From Pedobacter insulae (GTDB taxonomy: Bacteria > Bacteroidota > Bacteroidia > Sphingobacteriales > Sphingobacteriaceae): 64,000 nt of DNA. Positions 1 to 9,735 of this stretch are shown here, one piece after another (within the stretch, counting starts at the first letter, position 1; each line of letters begins with the position of its first letter). Where the stretch lies: the NCBI RefSeq assembly GCF_900113525.1, contig NZ_FOPP01000007.1, positions 124,001-188,000 of the forward strand, given 5' to 3'. The notes below the pieces were generated by a model. That model worked only from the letters and a program-made list of their open reading frames with translations, searched no databases and was not told where the DNA came from. The translations under genes and the position numbers were made by a program.

Positions 1-1
1 T

Positions 2-1138
2 GCGAGTGGTGCCAGTTATAAATTGCTGGTCATTACCGGCAAGCTTACTTTAAATCCAAATTACCAGTACATGAGCTATGCAACAGTAAAAAAGTTGGTA
101 GACTTGGTGAAAGCTGGAGCAAATATTATTGTTGGTGATAAGCCATTGTATCAAGCTGGTTTAAAACAACAAAGCAAAACAGCATTCGATCAGCTCGTTG
201 CACAGCTCTGGGGTTTTGGAAATAGTAAAAGTAAGAAGCTTGGCTTAGGGAAGATTTATAAAGCCCCATTTACACAAAGTGATTTTAGTGAAATTGGTAT
301 TGAGCGCGATTTGAATATTGAGGAGAAATTGCCGCAAGTAACAAATTTAGCTTATGCGAAAGGAGTAGGCTATGCCCATAGAAAGGCGATCGATAAAGAT
401 ATTTACTTTTTGTCAAATCAGCAGGATAAGGAACGTTTCCTAGATTTTGAATTTCGAGTAAAAGATAAAATACCAATCTTATATAATGCTGTAAGTGATG
501 AATTTACAAATGTTATCTCTCATAAAACTAGTAATGGAACAAGCGTTAGTTTAAAATTTGCACCGAATGAAGCCGTGTTTATCATCTTTCAGGACAAGGC
601 AAAGGTTACCGAAAAAGCAAGCGGACAAAATTGGCTTAAATTTAAGTCTATAACCGATCTTTCAACAGATTGGAAAGTGAAATTTGATCCGGCTTTTGGC
701 GGCCCAGCAGAAGCTCAAGTATTTAAATCACTTGTTGATTGGACGGAACATCCTGATACCAACATTAACTATTATTCGGGTACAGCAAGCTATACGAAAA
801 CCATTACCCTTGACAAAGCGCCAACAACCAAAACTTGGATCAACCTTGGTGGTTTTGCTAACATAGCCGAAGTCACCATAAATGGGGTTGCCTGTGGTGT
901 TGTATGGACAGCCCCTTATCAGCTAGAAATTAGCAAAGCCTTAAAAAGTGGGGAAAATAATATCGCAATCACAGTAACCAATACCTGGGCTAATCGTTTA
1001 ATTGGCGATAATAAACTACCTGAAAATAAGCGATTAACAAAAACAACTGCGCCGTTTAGATTGGTTGGAAAACCTTTAAACCCTGCTGGTTTGTTTGGCC
1101 CTGTAACCCTTGAAATAGAAGATCATAATGAAAAGTAA
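2..1138 (+). CDS. GH106-type alpha-L-rhamnosidase, C-terminal part (5' end outside window)
   Basis: The reading frame is open from base 2, so the start lies upstream of the window and only about 378 C-terminal residues are present. The last ~150 residues form a GH2-like jelly-roll sugar-binding domain (YYSGTASYTKTI, a WINLGG strand, GVVWTAPYQLEI) ending in a NPAGLFGPVTLE strand, the usual tail of Bacteroidota GH106 proteins. The family removes terminal alpha-L-rhamnose from rhamnogalacturonan or other plant glycans, in the periplasm or at the cell surface. The catalytic barrel is not visible, so GH106 rests on the tail alone; another GH2-like glycosidase is possible. It overlaps the next gene by 11 bp, which implies one operon. 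Confidence 0.75.
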   Translation, partial: ASGASYKLLVITGKLTLNPNYQYMSYATVKKLVDLVKAGANIIVGDKPLYQAGLKQQSKTAFDQLVAQLWGFGNSKSKKLGLGKIYKAPFTQSDFSEIGIERDLNIEEKLPQVTNLAYAKGVGYAHRKAIDKDIYFLSNQQDKERFLDFEFRVKDKIPILYNAVSDEFTNVISHKTSNGTSVSLKFAPNEAVFIIFQDKAKVTEKASGQNWLKFKSITDLSTDWKVKFDPAFGGPAEAQVFKSLVDWTEHPDTNINYYSGTASYTKTITLDKAPTTKTWINLGGFANIAEVTINGVACGVVWTAPYQLEISKALKSGENNIAITVTNTWANRLIGDNKLPENKRLTKTTAPFRLVGKPLNPAGLFGPVTLEIEDHNEK

Positions 1139-3167
1139 AACACTTCCGTCTTTCTCGATATCGGTATTCGGCATATTGCTCGTTTTAAGCTTTTTTGTAA
1201 AAGCGCAAGAAAAAGCCTTAACGAATAATTCAAAAAGCCCCTATGCTAAACTACATGGGGTAGATATGGGTAGTGTTAGCTGGACAAATGGGTTTTGGGC
1301 AGATCGCTTTAAAGTAGCTACGGAGACTATTGTTCCCAATATGTGGGATATTTATAATGATCCAAACATCAGTCATGCTTTCAAGAACTTTGAAATCGCC
1401 GCCGGACTGGACACCGGCACACACAAAGGCCCATCCTTTCATGATGGCGATTATTATAAAACTTTAGAAGCCATGGCAAGCTTATACGCCTCCACTCGCA
1501 ACCCGAAGTTAATTGAACAGATGGACAAAGCGATTGCTGTAATTGCTAAATCTCAACGTGCTGATGGCTACATCTATACGAAAGCGATGATAGAGCAGCG
1601 CAAAACAGGCTCAAATAATCAATTTCAAGATCGCTTAAGCTTTGAAGCGTATAACATCGGACATTTAATGACGGCTGGTTGCATTCATTATCGGGCCACA
1701 GGGAAAACCAATTTATTAACCATTGCAAAAAAGGCAACAGATTATCTCTATGGATTTTATAAAACCGCATCCCCAACACTTGCCCGAAACGCTATTTGCC
1801 CTTCCCATTACATGGGCGTGGTAGAAATGTATCGCACCACAAGGGATCCAAGGTATTTAGCATTGGCCAAGCACCTCATTGCCATAAAAGGCAAAATCAC
1901 AGACGGAACGGATGATAACCAGGATAGAGTGCCTTTCCTAACACAGACAAAAGCTATTGGACATGCCGTGCGGGCAAACTACCTCTATGCAGGTGTGGCA
2001 GATCTATATGCCGAAACAGGGAATGACTCGCTTATAAAGACGTTAAACTTAATGTGGAAAGACATCAATAGCCATAAAATGTATATTACAGGGGGCAATG
2101 GTTCGCTCTACGATGGTACTTCACCTGATGGCACATCCTACAATCCCGCCGACGTTCAGAAAATACACCAGGCTTTCGGAAGAGATTTTCAACTGCCTAA
2201 CTTTACGGCGCACAACGAAACTTGCGCAAATATTGGTCATGTACTATTTAACTGGCGGATGCTGCAGCTTACCGGAGATGCAAAATATGCCGACGTGATG
2301 GAACTTGGTTTGCATAATAGTGTATTATCAGGGATTAGCCTGGATGGCAAAAATTTTTTATACACCAATCCTTTAGCGCAAGCAGATAATTTACCTTTTA
2401 AGCAACGATGGTCTAAAGATCGGGTGCCATATATTGCTTTGTCCAATTGTTGCCCGCCCAATCTGGTTCGTACCATAGCGGAAGTAAGCGATTATGTTTA
2501 CAGTACCTCAGCTAAAGGAATATGGTTTAACCTTTATGGTGGCAATAATGCGACTGTTAAACTCGCTGATGGCACTACAGTTGGGCTGAAACAGGAAACT
2601 AATTATCCATGGGACGGGAATATCAAGGTAACAATTACCGAAACAAATGCTAAAGCTTATGCTTTATTTTTCCGCATCCCGGGGTGGACAAAAAACGCAA
2701 CAATTAGCGTCAATGGAAAACCCGAACAGCTACAGCTAGAGAGTGGTACTTACGCAGCGTTGAACAGAACATGGAAAAAAGGCGATCAAATCGAACTTAT
2801 TTTACCCATGGAAGCCACTTTGATGGAAGCCAACCCTTTAGTAGAAGAAAATAGAAACCAGGTAGCCATAAAGCGAGGTCCAATTGTTTATTGCCTTGAG
2901 TCTGTCGACTTCCCCGGGAAAAGCATCTTCAATGCATTTATCCCGGCCTCCATTCGTTTGGCCGCGAAACCGATCACGATTGATGGGGTAAACATGATGA
3001 GTTTAGAAGGCGATGCAAAAATGCTTGAACCGAACACATGGGCCAATACCCTTTATAGGCCAGTTTCAACCAGCACAACTACAACACCTATTAAATTAAT
3101 TCCTTATTTTGCTTGGGGTAACAGAGGACATACAGAAATGTCGGTTTGGTTGCCAGTAAGCCGTTAG
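1128..3167 (+). CDS. GH127 beta-L-arabinofuranosidase-like glycoside hydrolase
   Basis: A 679-residue protein with an N-terminal signal sequence (hydrophobic FSISVFGILLVLSFFVKAQ) followed by the alpha/alpha barrel of the DUF1680/GH127 family. The zinc-cysteine active site is complete: E364 and C366 in HNETC, and the C441-C442 pair in SNCCPPN; in the characterised family member the first Cys of that pair is the nucleophile. A beta-sandwich domain follows from about residue 500. The expected reaction is release of beta-L-arabinofuranose from plant glycans or hydroxyproline-linked arabinans. The ATG lies inside the end of the upstream GH106 gene (11-bp overlap). The arabinose operon 5 kb downstream is a plausible sink for the product. 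Confidence 0.92.
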   Translation: MKSKTLPSFSISVFGILLVLSFFVKAQEKALTNNSKSPYAKLHGVDMGSVSWTNGFWADRFKVATETIVPNMWDIYNDPNISHAFKNFEIAAGLDTGTHKGPSFHDGDYYKTLEAMASLYASTRNPKLIEQMDKAIAVIAKSQRADGYIYTKAMIEQRKTGSNNQFQDRLSFEAYNIGHLMTAGCIHYRATGKTNLLTIAKKATDYLYGFYKTASPTLARNAICPSHYMGVVEMYRTTRDPRYLALAKHLIAIKGKITDGTDDNQDRVPFLTQTKAIGHAVRANYLYAGVADLYAETGNDSLIKTLNLMWKDINSHKMYITGGNGSLYDGTSPDGTSYNPADVQKIHQAFGRDFQLPNFTAHNETCANIGHVLFNWRMLQLTGDAKYADVMELGLHNSVLSGISLDGKNFLYTNPLAQADNLPFKQRWSKDRVPYIALSNCCPPNLVRTIAEVSDYVYSTSAKGIWFNLYGGNNATVKLADGTTVGLKQETNYPWDGNIKVTITETNAKAYALFFRIPGWTKNATISVNGKPEQLQLESGTYAALNRTWKKGDQIELILPMEATLMEANPLVEENRNQVAIKRGPIVYCLESVDFPGKSIFNAFIPASIRLAAKPITIDGVNMMSLEGDAKMLEPNTWANTLYRPVSTSTTTTPIKLIPYFAWGNRGHTEMSVWLPVSR

Positions 3168-3200
3168 GTAATTTGTATCGTTAAAAAGAATAGAAACTAC

Positions 3201-4625
3201 ATGAAAAAATTTAAGATCGTCATCACAGTCCTGTTTGTGTGCTTGTTTTGTGAAGCAAGTGCCAAAGTTAAGTTGGTTTCCATATTTACCGACCACATGG
3301 TTTTACAACAACAAAGTAACATCGCTTTATGGGGTTGGGCTAAATCCGGTTCTACAGTAAAAATTGTCACCTCCTGGAACAAAGCTGGCTATACCGCAAA
3401 AGCGGATAAGTTGGGAAAATGGAAAGTTAAGGTGATAACACCTAAAGCTGGTGGACCTTACCAAATTACGTTTGACGACGGAGAGCTATTCACCTTAAAA
3501 GACGTGCTGATTGGTGAGGTTTGGTTTTGTGGAGGGCAGTCGAACATGGAGATGCCTATGAAAGGTTTTAAAGGTCAACCCATTTTGGGTTCGAATGAGG
3601 CGATATTAAAATCGGCAAATAAGCATATCAGATTGTATACAGTTCCGAGGTCTTCTGTTACAGAACGTCAAGAAAATAGCAAGCCCTCTGAATGGAAAGT
3701 GGCAGGACCAGAATCCGTTGCTAATTTCAGTGCAACGGGTTATTACTTTGGATCGCTTTTAGCTGAAATGCTCAATGTTCCAATCGGATTAATCAACGAC
3801 AGCTATGGCGGCTCGAGTGTGGAGGCGTGGATGTCGCCAGAAATCTTGACCTCCTTTCCCGAGGTTAAAGTTCCGGCAAAAACAGACAGCATCAAATCGG
3901 TTAATCAAACACCTACTACTTTATATAACGGGATGGCCTATCCGGTAATCGGCTACGGCATTCGTGGTGCAATATGGTATCAGGGGGAATCCAATTATAG
4001 CCGGGCAGATCGCTATTTAGATTTATTTCCGGCAATGGTAAGCAGTTGGCGACAAGAATGGGGATTAGGGGAATTTCCTTTTTACTACGCCCAGATTGCG
4101 CCTTTTGTCTATAATTTTGGGGGCGATGCAAATGATCCCAAGTTAAATTCTGCCTATCTCAGAGATGCGCAGCGTAAAGCATTAGCGAAGATACCGAATT
4201 CGGGCATGGCAGTGCTGATGGATATTGGCGACGAAAAGAACATTCACCCTGCCAACAAGAAAGATGTTGGGATGAGGTTAGCGTTCTTAGCACTCGCAAA
4301 AACATACGGAATTAAAGGATTTGGCGCAGAGAGCCCGTCCTATGAATCGACTACCTTCGAAGGTGGAAATGCCATCGTGAAATTTGACAATGCACCCAAT
4401 GGTTTAACTTCCTTTGGAAAGGATTTAAGCCTTTTTGAGATAGCAGGTGCCGATCGTAAATTTTATCCTGCAAAAGCAGCCATTAAAGGAAGTAGTATTA
4501 CTGTTTCCTCAATAGAGGTAAAAGAGCCGGTAGCAGTTCGTTACGCTTTTAGGAATTTTGTAGTCGGAGATTTATTTGGCAACGATGGATTGCCTGTGTC
4601 CTCATTTAGAAGCGATGAATGGTAA
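3201..4625 (+). CDS. Sialate O-acetylesterase-like SGNH esterase
   Basis: A 474-residue secreted protein (signal sequence VITVLFVCLFCEASA) of the SASA/SGNH-hydrolase family. The catalytic serine S114 sits in GGQSNM, the oxyanion-type block is IWYQGESNYSRA, and the C-terminal Asp/His block is DIGDEKNIHP. A short Ig-like beta domain (residues about 22-100) precedes the catalytic domain, as usual in this family. In polysaccharide loci these enzymes remove O-acetyl groups from pectin or hemicellulose sugars rather than from sialic acid, which fits the rhamnosidase and arabinofuranosidase upstream. It lies 33 bp after GH127 and overlaps the next gene by 11 bp. Confidence 0.9.
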   Translation: MKKFKIVITVLFVCLFCEASAKVKLVSIFTDHMVLQQQSNIALWGWAKSGSTVKIVTSWNKAGYTAKADKLGKWKVKVITPKAGGPYQITFDDGELFTLKDVLIGEVWFCGGQSNMEMPMKGFKGQPILGSNEAILKSANKHIRLYTVPRSSVTERQENSKPSEWKVAGPESVANFSATGYYFGSLLAEMLNVPIGLINDSYGGSSVEAWMSPEILTSFPEVKVPAKTDSIKSVNQTPTTLYNGMAYPVIGYGIRGAIWYQGESNYSRADRYLDLFPAMVSSWRQEWGLGEFPFYYAQIAPFVYNFGGDANDPKLNSAYLRDAQRKALAKIPNSGMAVLMDIGDEKNIHPANKKDVGMRLAFLALAKTYGIKGFGAESPSYESTTFEGGNAIVKFDNAPNGLTSFGKDLSLFEIAGADRKFYPAKAAIKGSSITVSSIEVKEPVAVRYAFRNFVVGDLFGNDGLPVSSFRSDEW

Positions 4626-6915
4626 GAAAATAACAACCCTAACGATAGTGCTCGTCTTGTTCTTGTTTTCAGGTACGGAAGCCCGGGCACAAGAGGGTAA
4701 GGTAGTGTGGACCAGCCAGAGTAAGAACTCAAGCGAATCGATGCCTTGTGGTGGGGGCGATATAGGCCTAAATGTATGGGTAGAAAAAGGAGTAATTTAT
4801 GCCTACCTATCGCGAAGTGGTACTTTCGATGAGCATAATACCTTGTTAAAATTAGGGAGGGTAAAACTAAAGTTGAGCCCCAATCCATTTGAAGGGGGAG
4901 AATTTAAGCAAGAACTGATTTTGAAAGATGGTTATGTACTTATTTCAGGTACTAAAGGAAGATTGCAAACCCAAGTAAAGGTTTGGGTAGATGTATTTAA
5001 ACCTATTGTAAACTTTGAAGTTAAATCAAACTTGCCGTTACTTACCGAGGCGAGTTATGAAAGCTGGCGTTTCGAAGACCGCATTACAAAAGGAAAGGAA
5101 AATAACCAGAACTCTTACAAGTGGGCTCCCCAGGGCGAGATCAAAACCCTAAAGGATGAGGTTCGTTTCAATGGTGCGAGCGTCGAATTTTATCATCAAA
5201 ATAAAGCAAAAACTGTATTCGATGTTGTTGTAAAGCAACAAGGCTTAGCTGATTATGCAAACCAGTTCTACCAGCCGCTTAAAAATTTAATTTTTGGAGG
5301 TATGATGCAAGGTGAAGGGATGGTACCGGCCGGCAATTATGCAGGAAAATACTTGAGTACTCCTTTTAAAGGCTGGACGCTGAAAAGTAAAAATCCGAAG
5401 AAGTCGCAAACCGTTACCGTTAGTTTTAATACCGCCCATACGGAGTCAGTTACCAATTATCTGGACGATTTAAAAAGGGTACCTTACAGCTCCAAAGCCC
5501 ATTATTTAAGAGCACAGCAGACCACCAAACAATGGTGGAATGCCTATTGGAATAGAAGCTTTATTGAGATTACTTCAAAAGATTCATTGGCTAACCAGGT
5601 AGGGAAGAATTATCAACTGTTTAGGTATATGTTGGGTTGTAACGCTTTTGGAACATCGCCGACAAAATTTAACGGTGGTTTATTTACTTTCGATCCGCAG
5701 TTAACAGATACCACTTTAAAGTATACGCCTGATTTTAGAAATTGGGGAGGGGGAACCCATACGGCCCAAAACCAGCGATTGGTTTATTGGCCCATGCTAA
5801 AAAGTGGTGATTTTGAAATGATGGAACCCCAGTTCGATTTTTACCAAAAGATTTTAAAAACAGCAGAGCTAAGAACAGAAGAAGCCTGGGGACATAAAGG
5901 CGCTAGCTTTACAGAACAAATGGAGAACTTTGGTTTGCCAAACCCGGCCGAATATGGTTGGAAACGTCCAGAGGGCTTTAACAAAGGAATGGAATATAAT
6001 GCTTGGCTAGAGTATCAATGGGATACGGTACTGGAATTCTGTTTCATGATTCTTGAAAGAGAAAGATATACCGGAAAGAAAAACGATACATATATGCCGT
6101 TGATAGAAAGCTGTTTAACCTTTTTTAAAGAACATTACCTTTATTTGGCAAAACAAAGGGGGAGCAAGGCTTTAGACGCCAATGGACACTTGGTTTTGTA
6201 TCCGGGCTCTGCCGCAGAAACTTATAAAATGGCTAACAATGCAACCTCTACCATAGCAGGTTTGCAGGTTATATTAACAAGACTGTTGGAACGTGAGGGA
6301 ATTACGGAAGCTCAGAGAAACGATTGGAAAAACATGTTGAAAATGATTCCTCCCTTAAGCTTTCGCACTTTTAATGGCCATCCTACTATTTCTCCAGCTA
6401 AAACATGGGAACGGATCAACAATGTAGAAAGTCCTCAGCTTTACCCCGTGTTTCCATGGGGAATCTATGGCATTGGTAAAGCTGGGCTGGATACAGCATT
6501 GAATACTTTCAAATACGATACCGACGTTTTGAAATTTAGAAGTCACATAGGCTGGAAACAGGATAATATTTTTGCCGCTAGATTAGGTTTAACGGAAGCG
6601 GCAGCCGCACTCACATTGCAAAAGATGAAGAATGCTGGACGCAGATTTCCCGCATTCTGGGGGCCAGGATTTGATTGGACACCCGACCACAATTGGGGAG
6701 GGGCTGGCATGATCGGATTACAGGAAATGTTGGTACAATATGATGACAGGAAAATTTATCTGTTACCAGCTTGGCCTAAAGAATGGGACGTACATTTTAA
6801 ACTTCACGCACCTTATCAAACTACGATTGAAGGCGTTGTTAAAGACGGAAAAATGGAAGTATTGAAAGTGCTACCGCAAGAAAGAGCCAAGGATATTATT
6901 GATTGGAAAAAATAG
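4615..6915 (+). CDS. DUF5703 domain, GH95-like (alpha/alpha) glycosidase-like protein
   Basis: About 766 residues. I start it at ATG 4615 because a signal sequence follows at once (TLTIVLVLFLFSGTEARAQ); a TTG 39 bp upstream would bury that signal. Residues about 20-250 match the DUF5703 beta-sandwich (VVWTSQSKNSSESMPCGGGDIG, YLSRSGTFDEHNTLLKLGR). The remainder is an alpha/alpha toroid rich in Trp, resembling GH95/GH65-clan catalytic domains, with a GHPTISPAKTWER stretch and a late GPGFDWTPDHNWGG block. Substrate and activity are not established. It is probably secreted and acts with the neighbouring pectin-type enzymes. The start overlaps the esterase stop by 11 bp, the same overlap length as between the first two genes. 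Confidence 0.82.
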   Translation: MNGKKITTLTIVLVLFLFSGTEARAQEGKVVWTSQSKNSSESMPCGGGDIGLNVWVEKGVIYAYLSRSGTFDEHNTLLKLGRVKLKLSPNPFEGGEFKQELILKDGYVLISGTKGRLQTQVKVWVDVFKPIVNFEVKSNLPLLTEASYESWRFEDRITKGKENNQNSYKWAPQGEIKTLKDEVRFNGASVEFYHQNKAKTVFDVVVKQQGLADYANQFYQPLKNLIFGGMMQGEGMVPAGNYAGKYLSTPFKGWTLKSKNPKKSQTVTVSFNTAHTESVTNYLDDLKRVPYSSKAHYLRAQQTTKQWWNAYWNRSFIEITSKDSLANQVGKNYQLFRYMLGCNAFGTSPTKFNGGLFTFDPQLTDTTLKYTPDFRNWGGGTHTAQNQRLVYWPMLKSGDFEMMEPQFDFYQKILKTAELRTEEAWGHKGASFTEQMENFGLPNPAEYGWKRPEGFNKGMEYNAWLEYQWDTVLEFCFMILERERYTGKKNDTYMPLIESCLTFFKEHYLYLAKQRGSKALDANGHLVLYPGSAAETYKMANNATSTIAGLQVILTRLLEREGITEAQRNDWKNMLKMIPPLSFRTFNGHPTISPAKTWERINNVESPQLYPVFPWGIYGIGKAGLDTALNTFKYDTDVLKFRSHIGWKQDNIFAARLGLTEAAAALTLQKMKNAGRRFPAFWGPGFDWTPDHNWGGAGMIGLQEMLVQYDDRKIYLLPAWPKEWDVHFKLHAPYQTTIEGVVKDGKMEVLKVLPQERAKDIIDWKK

Positions 6916-6947
6916 CCTTAGGTACAAAATTTAAAAGAAAATAACTA

Positions 6948-7964
6948 ATGAAAACATTAACCTGTACCACACCAGGGCAATTACAATATGCTGAAGCCGA
7001 AAAACCGGTCTTAGCAAAAAATCATGCACTCCTTAAAATTAAACGAATAGGGATTTGTGGAACAGATCTGCATGCTTTTGAAAGTACACAACCTTTTTTT
7101 AGCTATCCACGTATTTTAGGACACGAACTTGCAGCTAAAATAGTGGAAATTGATGGAAGTACGGAATTTGCATTAGGGGAGGCGGTAACATTTATTCCTT
7201 ATTTTAATTGTGGAGAATGCATTGCATGTCGCTCCAACAAGCCAAACTGCTGTGTTAAAATGCAAGTGTGTGGGGTACATGTTGATGGAGGGATGCGGGA
7301 ATTTCTACAAGTCCCTGTCAGCACCCTGCTTCATGGCGAAGGATTGAGTTATGATGAGCTGGCGCTCGTGGAGCCATTGGCCATTGGTGCGCATGGGGTG
7401 CGAAGGGCAGCTGTGCAAAAGGACGAGTTTGTATTGGTTATTGGCGCAGGCCCCATTGGTTTAGGAACAATGGAATTTGCACGTATTGCAGGAGCCAATG
7501 TAATAGCATTAGATATAAACGATTCGAGGTTGGAGTTTTGTAAGGATAGGTTAAACGTAGCGCATGCGGTTAATGCGCTTGATGGCGACGTTAGCGCTCA
7601 GTTGGCTGCAATAACTGATGGAAATATGCCAACAGTGGTGATCGACGCTACAGGAAGCCAGAAAGCCATCAATAATGCCTTTCAATACATGGCCCACGGA
7701 GCGAGGTTTGTTTTAATTGGACTGCAAAAAGGGGATATTTCTTTTAGTCACCCCGAATTCCATAAAAGAGAGGCAACCTTAATGAGTAGTCGTAACGCTA
7801 CAACCGAAGATTTTGAGCATGTTATCCGCTCGATGAAGCAAGGCTTGGTGAAGCCAACAACTTATATTACACATCAGGTAGCGTTTGATCAGGTAGCAGG
7901 AGAATTTGCAAATTGGCTAGATCCAAAGAATGGCGTGATCAAAGCGATGGTAAGCATGGATTAA
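6948..7964 (+). CDS. Zinc-binding medium-chain alcohol/polyol dehydrogenase
   Basis: A 338-residue cytosolic MDR enzyme. The catalytic zinc ligands are visible in GICGTDLHAFE and LGHELA, the structural zinc lobe is CGECIACRSNKPNCC, and the Rossmann NAD(P) motif is VIGAGPIGLG. Family members oxidise sugar acids, polyols or threonine (L-gulonate 5-dehydrogenase, galactitol-1-phosphate dehydrogenase, threonine dehydrogenase). Being the last gene of a plant-glycan operon, it probably oxidises a hydroxyl of a released sugar or derived acid, for example in deoxy-sugar catabolism; the substrate is inference. It lies 32 bp after the DUF5703 gene and is followed directly by a strong terminator. Confidence 0.85.
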   Translation: MKTLTCTTPGQLQYAEAEKPVLAKNHALLKIKRIGICGTDLHAFESTQPFFSYPRILGHELAAKIVEIDGSTEFALGEAVTFIPYFNCGECIACRSNKPNCCVKMQVCGVHVDGGMREFLQVPVSTLLHGEGLSYDELALVEPLAIGAHGVRRAAVQKDEFVLVIGAGPIGLGTMEFARIAGANVIALDINDSRLEFCKDRLNVAHAVNALDGDVSAQLAAITDGNMPTVVIDATGSQKAINNAFQYMAHGARFVLIGLQKGDISFSHPEFHKREATLMSSRNATTEDFEHVIRSMKQGLVKPTTYITHQVAFDQVAGEFANWLDPKNGVIKAMVSMD

Positions 7965-7997
7965 ACAAACGCGGGTTAATTTTTAACCCGCGTTTGT
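7965..7997. terminator. Bidirectional terminator hairpin
   Basis: Perfect inverted repeat with 15-bp arms (7965-7979 and 7983-7997) and a 3-nt TTT loop, flanked by T/A-rich ends. It starts directly after the dehydrogenase stop codon and lies 10 bp before the stop of the symporter on the other strand, so it can end both convergent operons. Confidence 0.9.
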
Positions 7998-8006
7998 AAA
8001 AAATTA

Positions 8007-9710
8007 TTACCAGAATTTCACATAAAGCATAGCTAAAATCATTAAAGTCACTACGATCATCACCATGGTAGAAGGAGTTACTCTAAACATTTTGCTATCA
8101 ATTTCAAAGGCTTTAGGATTAACTTTCGGTCCGGCCAAACTTAATACAATCATCACCAGCATGGTAAATGCGAATGAAAGACCCATACAAATTAAGAACG
8201 GAATTTCATAAGCCCCTTTGCCGTTAGGATAAGCTGTATAAAGCAGCGTTTCATTACCAAACCATGCTGGAGCATAGTTGTTAAACACAACAGATAAGGC
8301 AAAACCGGTTAATAAACCTGCAATCGCTGCCGTACCGGTGGTCCGTTTCCAGAACATACCCAAAATGAACATGGCAAATACTCCCGGACTAATAAAACCG
8401 GTATATTTCTGAATAAAAGTGAAACCACCTTCACCGCCAATACCCAATAAATCATTCCAGGTAAGTAAAACTGATAAAACAATCGCCATCAAAATGGTAA
8501 TTCTTCCAACGCTTACTAGTTTTTTGTCTTCCGCATTTCTGTTGATGTATTTTTTATAGATATCCAAAGTAAAAATGGTAGAAATACTATTTGCTTTACC
8601 TGCTAAAGATGCCACAATAGCAGCCGTTAAAGCAGCAACAGATAAACCCTTTAGTCCAGTAGGTAAGAAACCTAGGATAGCCGAATAAGCGTTATCTGCG
8701 TTAAAATGCCCTCCTGGAGCCATTTCTGCTTGTAAGGCACCATTTTTATGCAATACATAAGCTGCAATACCTGGTAGCATTACAATAATCGGCATTCCAA
8801 GCTTTAAAAATCCGGCAAATAAAATACCTGTTCTCGCCGTCTTTAAATCAGCACCCAAAGCACGTTGGGTGATATATTGGTTACAGCCCCAGTAATTTAG
8901 GTTTACAATCCATTGCCCCGCAAAATACATGGCAATACCTGGTAACATTAAATACTTGTTTATATCTGCTTGAGAACTATTTGGCCCTGGTTTATCCAAA
9001 ATCATATGGAAGTGATCAGGAGCATCTTTTAAGAGCATTTTAAATCCGGCAATGGCATCTTTGCCCAAGCCAAACTGCTCACTTACAAGTGTTAATGCGA
9101 TATAAGTGGTAGCTAATCCGCCAATAATCAAAACAACTACCTGAATTACATCAGTAAAGCCAATTACCTTCATTCCGCCAAGGGTAATGACCAATGCGAA
9201 AACAGCCAATCCAATCATTACTATACCAAAGTAATCGGGACTAATCATACTGCTGATGGCAATCGCACCCAAGTATAAAATAGAGGTCAGGTTAACGAAG
9301 ATATACAGGAACAGCCAAAAAATAGCCATAATTAAGCTTACCGTTTCGTTATACCGGGTTTGCAAAAATTGCGGCATCGTAAAGATCTTATTCTTTAGGT
9401 AGATTGGAATAAACCAAACTGCCACAATAATTAAGGCAATTGCAGCAACCCATTCATAGGCAGCTACCGCAATCCCTACCACAAATCCGTTTCCACTCAT
9501 TCCAATAAACTGCTCGGCCGAAATATTGGAAGCAATTAGCGAAGCGCCAATAGCCCACCAGGTTAAAGATCCTTCGGCCAGGAAAAAATCGTGGCTTCCC
9601 GAAACTTCCTTGCTCTTTTTACGGCTATAAATCCAATAGCCATATCCAGAGATAAGGATAAAATAAAAGATAAAGACGGCAATATCTACCGCTGAAAAAT
9701 TGTTCATCAT
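8007..9710 (-). CDS. Sodium/solute symporter (SSS family), probable L-arabinose transporter
   Basis: A 567-residue polytopic inner-membrane protein of the SGLT-like sodium:solute symporter family, with about 14 hydrophobic segments and the family block LSVAALTAAIVASLAGKANSI in the middle. It is the last gene of the araB-araD-araA run, 25 bp after araA and on the same strand, so sodium-driven uptake of L-arabinose is the natural role; specificity is inferred from context only. The bidirectional hairpin just past its stop should end the operon. Confidence 0.9.
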   Translation of the reverse strand: MMNNFSAVDIAVFIFYFILISGYGYWIYSRKKSKEVSGSHDFFLAEGSLTWWAIGASLIASNISAEQFIGMSGNGFVVGIAVAAYEWVAAIALIIVAVWFIPIYLKNKIFTMPQFLQTRYNETVSLIMAIFWLFLYIFVNLTSILYLGAIAISSMISPDYFGIVMIGLAVFALVITLGGMKVIGFTDVIQVVVLIIGGLATTYIALTLVSEQFGLGKDAIAGFKMLLKDAPDHFHMILDKPGPNSSQADINKYLMLPGIAMYFAGQWIVNLNYWGCNQYITQRALGADLKTARTGILFAGFLKLGMPIIVMLPGIAAYVLHKNGALQAEMAPGGHFNADNAYSAILGFLPTGLKGLSVAALTAAIVASLAGKANSISTIFTLDIYKKYINRNAEDKKLVSVGRITILMAIVLSVLLTWNDLLGIGGEGGFTFIQKYTGFISPGVFAMFILGMFWKRTTGTAAIAGLLTGFALSVVFNNYAPAWFGNETLLYTAYPNGKGAYEIPFLICMGLSFAFTMLVMIVLSLAGPKVNPKAFEIDSKMFRVTPSTMVMIVVTLMILAMLYVKFW

Positions 9711-9735
9711 AATGGTTTAATATTTGGTTTAGGTT

